A stretch of DNA of 64,000 nucleotides from Paracoccus isoporae (GTDB lineage Bacteria > Pseudomonadota > Alphaproteobacteria > Rhodobacterales > Rhodobacteraceae), in NCBI RefSeq assembly GCF_900101865.1, contig NZ_FNAH01000002.1, positions 62,001-126,000 on the forward strand. Direction: 5' to 3'. This document shows positions 43,368-52,535 of this stretch, piece after piece. Numbering within the stretch: position 1 is the first letter of the stretch; every line of letters begins with the position of its first letter. The notes beneath the pieces were generated by a model. It did not search any database and was not told where the DNA came from. It saw only the letters and a program-made list of their open reading frames with translations. Made by a program: the position numbers and the translations under genes.

Positions 43368-43868
43368 ATGAACGCGCTGATCCACTGGGTCCGACTGATC
43401 CTGAGGGCGGGCACCGCGCTGTCCTTCCTGGTGCTGATTGCCTCGGTCACCATGCAGGTGGCCGGGCGCACGATGGGCGGCTCTCCGGTCTGGACGGAGG
43501 AGCTGACGCGGTTCGCGCTGCTCTATCTGGCCGGATTCGGCACCGGGCTGTCGCTGCTGTCCGGTGATCTGGTCAATGTCGATCTGGTCAGCGAAAGCCT
43601 GCCGGGCCGGGTGCCGTGGCTTCTGCGGCTGATTTCGGGGCTGATCGTGATCGGCTTTGGCGCGGTGCTGATCGCACCGGCCTGGCGCTTCACCCAGATC
43701 GGCGCGATGCAGACCTCGCCCGCGATGGGCGTGCCGATGAATTTCATTCATGGCAGCGTGCTGCTTTTGCTGGCGACGCTGACGCTGGCGGGGGTGCTGC
43801 GCGTGCTGGGGATGGTGACCGGGGTGAGCGACGGCAAGCCCGAGCATCTGGTGGGAGAGACCGAATGA
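43368..43868 (+). CDS. TRAP transporter small permease (DctQ)
   Basis: This 166-residue protein starts at ATG 43368 behind GAGGAGGAC. It has four hydrophobic helices (~10-32, 47-67, 87-106, 130-150), with the conserved WTEELTRFALLYLAGFGTG after the first. It forms the small membrane subunit with DctM. Its stop overlaps the DctM start (ATGA). Confidence 0.92.
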   Translation: MNALIHWVRLILRAGTALSFLVLIASVTMQVAGRTMGGSPVWTEELTRFALLYLAGFGTGLSLLSGDLVNVDLVSESLPGRVPWLLRLISGLIVIGFGAVLIAPAWRFTQIGAMQTSPAMGVPMNFIHGSVLLLLATLTLAGVLRVLGMVTGVSDGKPEHLVGETE

Positions 43869-45139
43869 GCCTGGCGATCCTCGGACTGACCTTCCTGCTG
43901 GGGCTGATCATCGGGCTGCCGGTGGCGATCACGCTCGGCGTCTCCTCGATTGCCTATCTGCTCTATCAGGGCATGCCGCTCGTCGTGGTGCCGCAGAAGA
44001 TGTATGCGGGGATCGACGTGTTCGTGCTGCTGTGTATTCCCGGCTTCATCCTGGCCGGGAACCTGATGAACAGCGGCGGCATCACCGAACGGATCATCCG
44101 CTTTGCGCAGGCACTTGTCGGCTGGATCCGGGGCGGGCTGGCGCAGACCAATGTGGCCTCCTCGATGCTGTTCGGCGGGATTTCCGGCACGGCGGTCGCG
44201 GATGCGGCCTCGATCGGCGGGATGATGATCCCCGGCATGAAGAAAGCGGGCTACCCGGCGGATTTCTCGGCCGCGGTGACGGCGGCGTCGTCGACGGTGG
44301 GGCCGATCATTCCGCCATCGGTTCCGATGATCATCGTGGGATCACTGGCCGGGATCTCGGTCGGCAAGATGTTCATCGCGGGCGCACTGCCCGGCATCAT
44401 GCTGGGCCTCGCGATGATGGTCACGACGTATATCATCGCCGTGCGCCGCGGCTTTCCCCGCCAGCCCTGGCAGGGCTGGGGCGAGCTGGGGGCGTCGTTT
44501 CTGGGGGCGTTCTGGGCGCTCGCCATGACCGCGCTGATCGTGGGCGGGATGCTGACCGGCTTCGTCACCCCGACCGAGACCGCCGTGATCGCCTCGATCT
44601 ACGCGGTGGTGGTCGGCGCCTTCATCTACCGCGAATTGCCGCTGGCGAAGCTGCCGGGCATCCTGATCGACAGCGCCGTCTCCTCGGCCGCGATCCTGGC
44701 GCTTGTCGGCATCGCCAATGTGTTCGGCTGGATCCTGGTCAGCGAGCGGATCCCGCAATTCATCGCCGAGTCGGTGCTGTCTGTGACCGATAACAGGATC
44801 CTGGTGATCCTGCTCATCAACATCGTGCTGCTGATCGTCGGCATGTTCATGGAGACCATCGCCGCGCTCATCATCCTGTTCGTGCCGCTGCTGACCCTGG
44901 CGCAGAGCGTCGGCGTCGATCCGATGCATTTCGCGGTCTTCGCCGTGCTGAACCTGATGATCGGGCTCAGCACCCCGCCGGTCGGGGTCTGCATGTTCAT
45001 CTGCGCCAATATCGCCCGCGTTCCGCTCGGGCCGGTGATCCGGGCGCTGATTCCCTATCTGATGACCAACATCCTCGTGCTGCTCCTGGTGTCCTATGTG
45101 CCGTGGATCAGCACCTGGCTTCCCTCGCTGATGGATTGA
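43865..45139 (+). CDS. TRAP transporter large permease (DctM)
   Basis: The protein has 424 residues with about 12 transmembrane helices. Family landmarks are LCIPGFILAGNLMNSGGITERI, then MLFGGISGTAVADAASIGGMMIPGM and STVGPIIPPSVPMIIVGSL; the C-terminal half mirrors these. It is the Na+-driven transport channel of the TRAP system. It follows DctQ with an ATGA overlap and precedes the dehydrogenase gene by 3 bp. Confidence 0.95.
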   Translation: MSLAILGLTFLLGLIIGLPVAITLGVSSIAYLLYQGMPLVVVPQKMYAGIDVFVLLCIPGFILAGNLMNSGGITERIIRFAQALVGWIRGGLAQTNVASSMLFGGISGTAVADAASIGGMMIPGMKKAGYPADFSAAVTAASSTVGPIIPPSVPMIIVGSLAGISVGKMFIAGALPGIMLGLAMMVTTYIIAVRRGFPRQPWQGWGELGASFLGAFWALAMTALIVGGMLTGFVTPTETAVIASIYAVVVGAFIYRELPLAKLPGILIDSAVSSAAILALVGIANVFGWILVSERIPQFIAESVLSVTDNRILVILLINIVLLIVGMFMETIAALIILFVPLLTLAQSVGVDPMHFAVFAVLNLMIGLSTPPVGVCMFICANIARVPLGPVIRALIPYLMTNILVLLLVSYVPWISTWLPSLMD

Positions 45140-45142
45140 GAC

Positions 45143-46186
45143 ATGCCACAGGACATTGCCTGCCGCCTTCATGCCGCCCGTGACCTGCGCGTCGAGCCCC
45201 TGTCGGAGCCGTTGCGCGCGGCCGATGCGGCGCTGATCCGGGTGCTGCGCGGCGGGATCTGCGGCTCGGATCTGCATTACTACCACGATGGCGGCTTCGG
45301 CCCGATCCGCTTGCAGGAGCCGATCATTCTGGGCCATGAGGCCGCCGGGATCGTCGAGGACGCGCCGGAGGGGTCCGGTCTGCGCAAGGGCCAGCTTGTC
45401 GCGCTGTCACCATCCCGTCCCTGCGGCACATGCGATTTCTGCCGCGCGGGCGATGAACGTCACTGTGTGGAGATGCGCTTCAACGGCTCGGCCATGCGCG
45501 TGCCGCATGAGCAGGGGCTGTTCCGGGATCTGCTGTATCATCCTGCGGCGCAATGCTTTGCACTGCCAGACGGGGCGTCACCACAGGAGGCCGCCGGGGC
45601 GGAGCCGCTGGCGGTCTGCCTGCACGCGCTGAACATGGCCCCGCCGCTGACGGATCGGCGGGTGCTGATCACCGGCGCGGGTCCGATCGGCGCGATCTGC
45701 ACGGCGCTTGCGCGGCTGCGCGGCGCGGCCGAGGTGGTGGTGACGGATGTGCAGGATTTTACGCTCGATGTGGCGCGGCGGATGGGTGCCGACCGGGTGG
45801 TGAATGTGGCCAGCGATCCTGACGGGTTGGCCGATCTGGCGCCGGGCAAGGGGCGCGTGGATATCGTGCTGGAATGTTCGGCCAATCCGCATGCCATCGC
45901 GCAGGCCATCGCGGTGACGCGCCCGCAGGGCAGCATCATCCAGATCGGGGTCGGCGGCACGCTGCCCCTGCCGCTGAACATGATCGTCAGCAAGGAGTTG
46001 CGCCTCTGCGGCACCCATCGCTTCGACGCCGAGTTCGGCGAGGCCGTGCGCATGATCGGCGCAGGAGAGATCGACCTGTCGCCCATGGTGACGCAGGTCA
46101 TCCCGGCGGCCGACGCGGGGCGCGCCTTCGATCTGGCGGGCGACCGGGCGCAGGCGGTCAAGGTCCAGCTCGCGTTCGGGGGCTGA
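45143..46186 (+). CDS. Zinc-dependent L-idonate/L-gulonate 5-dehydrogenase-like enzyme
   Basis: This 347-residue medium-chain dehydrogenase has catalytic zinc residues in GGICGSDLHYYHDGG and LGHEAAG, and structural zinc cysteines in RPCGTCDFCRAGDERHC. Its NAD(P) fold contains VLITGAGPIGAICTALA. The FNGSAMRVPHEQG segment and overall layout match L-idonate 5-dehydrogenases. In this operon it probably oxidises L-idonate or L-gulonate at C5 (to 5-ketogluconate or fructuronate), feeding UxuB/UxuA. The exact epimer is not determined by the sequence. Confidence 0.85.
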   Translation: MPQDIACRLHAARDLRVEPLSEPLRAADAALIRVLRGGICGSDLHYYHDGGFGPIRLQEPIILGHEAAGIVEDAPEGSGLRKGQLVALSPSRPCGTCDFCRAGDERHCVEMRFNGSAMRVPHEQGLFRDLLYHPAAQCFALPDGASPQEAAGAEPLAVCLHALNMAPPLTDRRVLITGAGPIGAICTALARLRGAAEVVVTDVQDFTLDVARRMGADRVVNVASDPDGLADLAPGKGRVDIVLECSANPHAIAQAIAVTRPQGSIIQIGVGGTLPLPLNMIVSKELRLCGTHRFDAEFGEAVRMIGAGEIDLSPMVTQVIPAADAGRAFDLAGDRAQAVKVQLAFGG

Positions 46187-46189
46187 TCC

Positions 46190-47362
46190 GTGCCGGTGAT
46201 TGCCGAAATCGAGGATCTGCGCCGGATGCATCGCCGCCGCGTGCCGCGGATGTTCTATGATTACGTCGATGTCGGCTCGTGGAGCGGGTCCACCTATCGC
46301 GCCAATCGCGACGATTTCGACCGCATCCTGCTGCGCCAGCGTGTCGCCCGCGATATCGAGCGCCGCAGCCTGGCCAGCCGGATGATGGGCGAGGATGTCT
46401 CGATGCCGGTGGCGCTTGCGCCGGTGGGGCTGCTGGGGATGCAGCACGCGGATGGAGAGATCCAGGCCGCCCGCGCGGCCCGCGATGCGGGCGTGCCCTT
46501 CACCCTGTCCACCATGTCGATCTGCTCCATCGAGGATGTGGCGGCGGCGACGCGGGCGCCGTTCTGGTTCCAGCTCTACACGCTGCGCGACGAGGAGTTT
46601 CTGGACAATGTGCTCGACCGCGCGCGCCGCGCCGGGGTCGAGATGCTGGTGCTGACGCTCGATCTGCAGATCCAGGGGCAGCGCCACGCGGATCTGCGCA
46701 ACGCCATGACCGCGCCGCCGCGCCTGACCGTCGCCAATCTGATCGACATGGCCCGCCGCCCGCATTGGTGCGCAGGCATGGCGCGCACGAAGCGGCGGGG
46801 TTTCGGCAATATCATCGGCCATGCCAGGGGCGTGACCAATATGGGCGATCTGATGGAATGGACTTCGCGCCAGTTCGATCAGCGGCTGGATTGGGCTCGC
46901 GTCGAGCAGATCATCGCGAAGTGGGGCGGCAAGGTGATCCTCAAGGGGATCAACGATCCCGAGGATGCGCAGCGCGCGGTGCAGACCGGGGCCGATGCGA
47001 TCCTGGTCTCGAACCATGGCGGGCGGCAGCTTGACGGCGCGCCCTCCACCATCCGCATGCTGCCCGCGATCCGCCGGGCGGTGGGGCCGGAGTATCCGCT
47101 GTATCTCGATGGCGGCGTCCAGTCGGGGCAGGCGGCGCTGAAAGCCATCGCCAGCGGCGCGGACGGGGTGTTCATCGGCCGGGCCTTCACCTATGGGCTC
47201 GGCGCGATGGGGCAGGCGGGGGTGACCCGCGCGATCGAGATCATCCGGCGCGAGATGGACATCACCATGGCGCTGTGCGGCGTCAACGACATTGCCGATT
47301 TCGGGCCGCACTGCCTGTGGTCGCCGGAATTGGAACAGACATTCAGGGAAGGGCGCGGATGA
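46190..47362 (+). CDS. FMN-dependent alpha-hydroxy-acid dehydrogenase (LldD-like)
   Basis: The protein has 390 residues, starting at GTG 46190 (an in-frame GTG at 46196 is an alternative). It is a TIM-barrel flavoprotein of the L-lactate dehydrogenase/glycolate oxidase family. It contains RMFYDYVDVGSWSG, MPVALAPVGLLGM, LSTMSICSIED and FQLYTLRD. ILVSNHGGRQLDG carries the catalytic histidine and arginine, and FIGRAFTYGLGA is the phosphate site. It oxidises a 2-hydroxy acid to a 2-oxo acid and passes electrons to quinone or another acceptor. Its place inside a hexonate operon suggests a sugar-acid substrate as well as, or instead of, lactate. Its stop overlaps the uxuA start. Confidence 0.88.
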   Translation: MPVIAEIEDLRRMHRRRVPRMFYDYVDVGSWSGSTYRANRDDFDRILLRQRVARDIERRSLASRMMGEDVSMPVALAPVGLLGMQHADGEIQAARAARDAGVPFTLSTMSICSIEDVAAATRAPFWFQLYTLRDEEFLDNVLDRARRAGVEMLVLTLDLQIQGQRHADLRNAMTAPPRLTVANLIDMARRPHWCAGMARTKRRGFGNIIGHARGVTNMGDLMEWTSRQFDQRLDWARVEQIIAKWGGKVILKGINDPEDAQRAVQTGADAILVSNHGGRQLDGAPSTIRMLPAIRRAVGPEYPLYLDGGVQSGQAALKAIASGADGVFIGRAFTYGLGAMGQAGVTRAIEIIRREMDITMALCGVNDIADFGPHCLWSPELEQTFREGRG

Positions 47363-48585
47363 GACAGACATGGCGTTGGTTCGGACCGCAGGACCGAGTC
47401 TCGGTCGATGACATGCGACAGGCCGGTGTTCAGGGCGTCGTCAGCGCGCTGCATCATTTGCCGACCGGCGCAATCTGGACGCCGGAGGAGATCGCCAAGC
47501 GGCAGGAGGCAATCGGCCTGATGCGCGACGGCCAGCCCTCGGGTCTGGCCTGGGAGGTGGTCGAAAGCCTACCGGTCAGCGAGGCCATCAAGACCCAGAC
47601 CGGCGACTGGCGCGCCCATGTCGAGAATTGGATCACCTCCATGCGGAACCTGCGCGACGCCGGGATCGATGTGATCTGCTATAATTTCATGCCGGTCCTC
47701 GACTGGACACGCACCGATCTGGCCTGGCGGCGACCCAGCGGCGCAACCTGCATGCGCTTCGATTTCACCGATTTCGCGGCGTTCGACATTCATATCCTGC
47801 AACGCCGCGGCGCAGCCGAGGATTTCCCAGACGACGTGCGCGAGGCGGCCGACAGGCGCATTGCCGAGATGGACGACGCGCAGCGCGAGGCGCTTGCCGG
47901 CAATGTCGTCTTCGGGCTGCCCGGCGCGGCGGAGCGCTTCAGCCTTCAGGATGTGCGCGACCTTCTGGACAGCTACGCACCGGTCACCGACGCGGTGCTG
48001 CGCCGGAACTTCCATGATTTCCTCGAACAGGTCGCCCCCGCCGCGCAGGAGATCGGCGTGCGGCTGTGCTGCCATCCCGACGATCCGCCGTTCAGCCTGC
48101 TCGGCCTGCCACGGATCATGTCGACCGAGGCGGATTACGCCGAACGCATGGCGGCGGTGGATCTGCCCGCCAACGGGATCACGCTCTGCGCGGGCTCGCT
48201 CGGCGCGCGGCCCGACAATGATCTGCCCGGCATGATGGCGCGGCTGGGGGATCGGGTGCATTTCCTGCATCTGCGCAATGTGCGGCGCGACGGCGACGCG
48301 ATCCGCGGCTCGTTCTTCGAGGATGAGCATCTCGGCGGGCAGACCGACATGGTGGCCCTGGTCGATGCGGTTCTGGCCGAGGAGGCGCGGCGCCGCGCCA
48401 CGGGCCGTGCGGATGCCGAGATCCCGATGCGCCCCGATCACGGGCAGGACATCCTGGATGACATCGGGCGCGGCGGACAGCCCGGCTATCCGGCCATCGG
48501 GCGGCTGAAGGGGCTGGCAGAGCTGCGCGGGGTGGAAATGGCGCTGCGTTACCGCGATGCGCTGAAAGAAGGAGGTGCGGCATGA
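47359..48585 (+). CDS. uxuA: Mannonate dehydratase
   Basis: The protein has 408 residues. ATG 47359 overlaps the upstream stop. The UxuA-type barrel shows MRQTWRWFGPQDRVSVDDM, then HHLPTGAIWTPEEI, ICYNFMPVLDWTRTDL with active-site residues, RLCCHPDDPPFSLLGLPRI and PMRPDHGQDILDD. It dehydrates D-mannonate to 2-keto-3-deoxy-D-gluconate (KDG). It is translationally coupled with uxuB downstream. Confidence 0.95.
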   Translation: MRQTWRWFGPQDRVSVDDMRQAGVQGVVSALHHLPTGAIWTPEEIAKRQEAIGLMRDGQPSGLAWEVVESLPVSEAIKTQTGDWRAHVENWITSMRNLRDAGIDVICYNFMPVLDWTRTDLAWRRPSGATCMRFDFTDFAAFDIHILQRRGAAEDFPDDVREAADRRIAEMDDAQREALAGNVVFGLPGAAERFSLQDVRDLLDSYAPVTDAVLRRNFHDFLEQVAPAAQEIGVRLCCHPDDPPFSLLGLPRIMSTEADYAERMAAVDLPANGITLCAGSLGARPDNDLPGMMARLGDRVHFLHLRNVRRDGDAIRGSFFEDEHLGGQTDMVALVDAVLAEEARRRATGRADAEIPMRPDHGQDILDDIGRGGQPGYPAIGRLKGLAELRGVEMALRYRDALKEGGAA

Positions 48586-50039
48586 CCAGGCGTCTGACCG
48601 ATTGCACCGATCTGCCGCGCGACGTGCAGCGCCCCGGCTATGACCGCGCGGCGCATGGGATTGGGATCCTCCATCTCGGGCTGGGGGCGTTTCATCGCGC
48701 CCATCAGGCGGTCTATACCGATGACGCGCTCGCCGCCGAGGGGGGCGACTGGCGCATCCGCGGCGCCAATCTGCGCAGCCGCGAACTGCCGGAGGCGCTG
48801 AACGCGCAGAACGGGCTCTACACGGTGGTGGAGCGGTCCGGGCAGGAGCGGGCGCGGGTGATCGGGGCGCATGGCGCGGCGATCGGCGGCGATCCCGCCG
48901 CGGTGCTGCGCGCGGCCTGCGATCCGGCGATCCGCATCCTGTCACTGACCGTCTCGGAAAAGGCCTATGGCATCGACCGCGCGGCGATGGATCTCGATGA
49001 GAGCCACGCGGCCGTGGCCGCTGATCTGGCCCGGCCGGATGCGCCCGCCGGGGTGCTGGGGATCGTCACCGCCGCCCTGCGGACCCGCCGGGCCGCGGGG
49101 ACCGCGCCCTTCACCGCGCTGTGCTGCGACAACCTGCCCGAGAACGGGGCGCTGCTGCGCGCAGGCGTGCTGGGCATGGCCCGGCGGCGCGACCCCGATC
49201 TGGAACGCTGGATCGCGGAGAACGTGGCCTTCCCCGCCACCATGGTCGACCGCATCACCCCCGCCGTGACCGACAGGACGCTGGAAGATGCCGCGGCGCT
49301 GACCGGCCATCGCGATCTGGCCGCGGTCGAGACCGAGCCGTTCAGCCAATGGGTGATCGAGGATCACTTCCCGCAGGGCCGCCCGGCATGGGAGGCCGGC
49401 GGGGCAGAGCTGGTGGGCGATGTCCGCGCGCATGAGGCGATGAAGCTGCGCATGCTCAATGGCAGCCATTCGCTGCTGGCCTATGCCGGGCAGATGCTGG
49501 ATCTGACCTATGTGCGCGACACGGTGGACGACCCGGATCTGGAGCCGCTGATCCGCCGCCACATGCAGGCCGCCGCCGCCACGCTGCCCAAGGCGGCGGG
49601 GATCGAACCTGACGGCTATGCGCGGGCGCTGATGGCGCGTTTCGCCAATCCCGCCATCGCGCATGAGACCCTGCAGATCGCCACGGACGGGACCGAGAAG
49701 GTGCCGCTGCGCTGGCTTGCCCCGGCAGCCGACCTGCTGCGGCAGGGCGGGGATGTGCGGGCGTTCCAGTTCGCCGTCGCGGTGTGGCTGGCCTGGCTGT
49801 CGGATCTGGCGCAGCGCGGCGAGGCCCCCAACGATCCGCGCGGCGCGGCGCTGCAAGATCTCGCGCGGCAGGCGGGCGACGACGATGCCGCACTGCTGCG
49901 CGGGGTGATGGGTCTGCCGGGGTTGATGCCGGCCGGGCTGGCCGGTGACGAAGGCTTTGCGGATGGCGTCATCGACCGGCTGGGTGCGATCCGCCGAAAC
50001 GGGTTGCGCGCAGTGATGCGGCAGGAGCTGGCGGCATGA
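48582..50039 (+). CDS. uxuB: D-mannonate oxidoreductase (mannitol dehydrogenase family)
   Basis: The protein has 485 residues. ATG 48582 overlaps the uxuA stop. This long-chain polyol dehydrogenase has an N-terminal NAD-binding part (GILHLGLGAFHRAHQAVYTDD). Catalytic-domain residues are in FSQWVIEDHFPQGRP and MKLRMLNGSHSLLAYAG (conserved Lys, Asn and His). It interconverts D-fructuronate and D-mannonate. Together with uxuA and kdgK it makes a glucuronate/gulonate-type route to KDPG. A mannitol/arabinitol activity is possible for the family but less likely here. Confidence 0.92.
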   Translation: MTRRLTDCTDLPRDVQRPGYDRAAHGIGILHLGLGAFHRAHQAVYTDDALAAEGGDWRIRGANLRSRELPEALNAQNGLYTVVERSGQERARVIGAHGAAIGGDPAAVLRAACDPAIRILSLTVSEKAYGIDRAAMDLDESHAAVAADLARPDAPAGVLGIVTAALRTRRAAGTAPFTALCCDNLPENGALLRAGVLGMARRRDPDLERWIAENVAFPATMVDRITPAVTDRTLEDAAALTGHRDLAAVETEPFSQWVIEDHFPQGRPAWEAGGAELVGDVRAHEAMKLRMLNGSHSLLAYAGQMLDLTYVRDTVDDPDLEPLIRRHMQAAAATLPKAAGIEPDGYARALMARFANPAIAHETLQIATDGTEKVPLRWLAPAADLLRQGGDVRAFQFAVAVWLAWLSDLAQRGEAPNDPRGAALQDLARQAGDDDAALLRGVMGLPGLMPAGLAGDEGFADGVIDRLGAIRRNGLRAVMRQELAA

Positions 50040-50983
50040 CGGGACAGAAGATCCTCTCCATCGGCGAGGCGATGGTGGAGCTGTCGCAGGCGCCGCCTGC
50101 CGGGGCCGGTGGGGCAGGCGATCTGTGGCGGCTGGGGTTTGCGGGCGACACGCTCAACACCGCCTGGTATCTGCGCCGCCTGCTGGCACCGGACTGGGAG
50201 GTTGCGTATCTCACCCGCGTCGGGCTGGGTGGGTTCTCCGACCGGCTGCTGGAATTCATCGCGGCCGAGGGGATCGACACCGCCCATATCGCCCGCGATG
50301 CGTGGCGCGAGGTCGGGCTTTATGCAATCTCGCTGAGCGAGGGCGAGCGCAGCTTCTCCTATTGGCGCGACTTTTCTGCGGCGCGGTGGCTGGCCGATGA
50401 TCCGGCGCTGCTGGCGCGCGCCCTGGACGGTGTGGGTGTGGCCTATCTGTCGGGGATCACGCTGGCGATCCTGCCGGAGCAGGGCCGCGCGAACCTGCTC
50501 GCCGCCCTGGCCGCGGCGCGAAGGGCGGGCACACGCATCGTGTTCGATCCCAATCTGCGGCCGCGGCTGTGGCCCGATCTGGACATGATGCGCGCGGTGG
50601 TCAGCGAGGCCGCGGCGAGCTGCGATCTGGTCATGCCCAGCTTCGACGATGAGCGCGAGTTCTTCGTGGATGCCGACGCGGATGGCTGCGTCGCGCGTTA
50701 TCTCGATCTGGGCGCCGCGCAGGTGATCCTCAAGGCCGGGGGCGATCCGGTCCGCTTCGGCGGGGCCGAGGGCGCGGGCGTGGTGGGTGATCTGCCGCGC
50801 GAACGCCCGGTGGACACGACCGCGGCCGGGGACAGTTTCAATGCGGGCTATCTCGCGGCGCGGTTGCAGGGGCAGGGGATCGAGACGTCGATCCGTCAGG
50901 CGCATGATCTCAGCCGCAAGGTCATCGGCCACCCCGGCGCTTTGGTCCGCGAAGCGGTCGCATCACACGCCGCGGCGGACTGA
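50036..50983 (+). CDS. kdgK: 2-keto-3-deoxygluconate kinase (PfkB family)
   Basis: The protein has 315 residues. ATG 50036 overlaps the uxuB stop. PfkB motifs are GEAMVELSQ at the start, LWRLGFAGDTLNTAWYLRRL, FDPNLRPRLWPD and DTTAAGDSFNAGYLAARL, where the GD pair includes the catalytic base. It phosphorylates KDG to KDPG. KDPG aldolase is not in this operon and must come from elsewhere. It ends 24 bp before the convergent sulfate transporter gene. Confidence 0.95.
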   Translation: MTGQKILSIGEAMVELSQAPPAGAGGAGDLWRLGFAGDTLNTAWYLRRLLAPDWEVAYLTRVGLGGFSDRLLEFIAAEGIDTAHIARDAWREVGLYAISLSEGERSFSYWRDFSAARWLADDPALLARALDGVGVAYLSGITLAILPEQGRANLLAALAAARRAGTRIVFDPNLRPRLWPDLDMMRAVVSEAAASCDLVMPSFDDEREFFVDADADGCVARYLDLGAAQVILKAGGDPVRFGGAEGAGVVGDLPRERPVDTTAAGDSFNAGYLAARLQGQGIETSIRQAHDLSRKVIGHPGALVREAVASHAAAD

Positions 50984-51007
50984 GCCGCGCAGCGGAGGCC
51001 CTGCCGG

Positions 51008-51733
51008 TCAGGCCACCCCTTCGACCAGCGAGCGGACGGACTCCGTCGCCGGATCGTCGCGCAGCGCGTCGGGTGTGTCGAACTGCACGATCCGCCCGTG
51101 ATCCATCACCGCGATCCGGTCGGCAAGCGCCCAGGCCTCGGCCCGGTCATGGGTGACCATGATCGCGCCCACCCCGGCCTGTTTCTGCAAGGCCCGCACC
51201 TCGCCGCGCAGCGATTGGCGGACCTGCGCGTCAAGCGCGCTGAACGGCTCGTCCATCAGCAGCAATTGCGGGTCGATGGCGAGCGCGCGGGCCATGGCCA
51301 CGCGCTGCCGCTGCCCGCCGGAGAGCTGCGCCGGGTAGCGGTCGGCCAGATCCGGCAGCTCGACCATCTCCAGCAACTCACCCACCCGCGCGGCAATGCG
51401 TTCGCGCGGCGGGCGGCGCGCGCCCTCCATCACCTTCAGACCGAAGGCCACGTTCTGCGCCACTGTCATGTGGCGGAACAGCGCATAGCTCTGGAACACC
51501 ATGCCGAAGCGGCGCTTTCCGGCGGGCAGGCGGGTGATGTCGCGCCCGTCCAGCACCAGCCGGCCCCGATCGGCATGGGCGAGCCCGGCGATGATGTTCA
51601 GCAGCGTCGTCTTGCCCGATCCCGACGGGCCGAGCAGGGCCACGAACTCGCCCGGCGCGACGCTCAGCGACACGCCCTTGAGGATCGGCGTGTCGCCGAA
51701 AGATTTGTGAATGTCTAGCGCCTCGAAACTCAT
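51008..51733 (-). CDS. Sulfate/thiosulfate-type ABC transporter ATPase (short CysA)
   Basis: The protein has 241 residues. Walker A is [16 protein letters not shown], the signature [15 protein letters not shown], Walker [13 protein letters not shown] and the H-loop MVTHDRAEA. Typical CysA proteins have ~340-360 residues with a C-terminal regulatory domain. This one stops after the nucleotide-binding domain, so that domain is missing. It is coupled to the permease gene upstream (ATGA overlap). Confidence 0.9.
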   Translation of the reverse strand: MSFEALDIHKSFGDTPILKGVSLSVAPGEFVALLGPSGSGKTTLLNIIAGLAHADRGRLVLDGRDITRLPAGKRRFGMVFQSYALFRHMTVAQNVAFGLKVMEGARRPPRERIAARVGELLEMVELPDLADRYPAQLSGGQRQRVAMARALAIDPQLLLMDEPFSALDAQVRQSLRGEVRALQKQAGVGAIMVTHDRAEAWALADRIAVMDHGRIVQFDTPDALRDDPATESVRSLVEGVA

Positions 51734-52533
51734 GCATGTGCCTCTCTGTTCGGGCCGAAGCGGTTCAGCACGCTGCGCAGCACCAGTGTGACCAGGGCCA
51801 GCAGCGTCAGCACCGTCGCCGCGGCGAAGGCACCGGTCGCGTTGTAATCGTTATAGAGCAGCTCGATCTGCAGGGGCAGGGTCATGGTGCGGCCACGGAT
51901 GGCGCCGGACACGACGCTGACCGCCCCGAATTCGCCCATCGCGCGGGCCATGGTCAGCACCGTGCCGTAAGCCAGCCCCCAGGAGATATTTGGCAGCACC
52001 ACATGGCGGAACATCTGCCAGCCATTCGCGCCAAGCGTCAGCGCCGCCTTCTCCTCCGCCTCGCCGGTCACCTGCAGCACGGGCAGGATCTCCCGCATCA
52101 CGAAGGGGCAGGTGACGAAAAGCGAGACCAGCACGATCCCGATCAGGTTGAACATGAGCTGGATGCCGTAAGGCTCAAGCGCCGCGCCGACCGGGCCATA
52201 CGCGCCGTAGATCAGCAGGAAACACAGCCCCGCCACGATGGGCGACATGGCAAAGGGCAGCTCGATCAGGATCAAGAGCGCCCGGCGTCCCCAGAAGCGG
52301 TAGCGCGCGACCAGCCAGGCGGCGGCCACGCCGAAGACGATATTGACCGGAACGACGATCATCGCGGCGATGATGGTCAGCCGGATCGCCGCCAGCGTCT
52401 CCGGGTCGCGGATCGCGGCCAGATAGGCACCGGCCCCTTCGGCGAAGGCGCGATCGAAGATCGCCACCACCGGCAGCAGCACCATCGCCGCCAGAAACAT
52501 GAGCGCGAGCGCGATGAGGATCGGTTTCGCCAT
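51730..52533 (-). CDS. cysW: Sulfate/thiosulfate ABC transporter permease CysW-type
   Basis: This 267-residue protein has six membrane helices with the permease coupling loop [22 protein letters not shown] and [25 protein letters not shown], characteristic of CysW. It pairs with the CysT-type permease encoded 2 bp upstream in the operon. It imports sulfate or thiosulfate, driven by the ATPase. Confidence 0.93.
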   Translation of the reverse strand: MAKPILIALALMFLAAMVLLPVVAIFDRAFAEGAGAYLAAIRDPETLAAIRLTIIAAMIVVPVNIVFGVAAAWLVARYRFWGRRALLILIELPFAMSPIVAGLCFLLIYGAYGPVGAALEPYGIQLMFNLIGIVLVSLFVTCPFVMREILPVLQVTGEAEEKAALTLGANGWQMFRHVVLPNISWGLAYGTVLTMARAMGEFGAVSVVSGAIRGRTMTLPLQIELLYNDYNATGAFAAATVLTLLALVTLVLRSVLNRFGPNREAHA

Positions 52534-52535
52534 CG

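Noticed and set aside
40124..43471. 1115-codon minus-strand open frame across ilvE, gntR and dctP
   Set aside because: It spans several unrelated known genes on the other strand and has low-complexity, His/Arg/Asp-rich composition. A GC-driven shadow.
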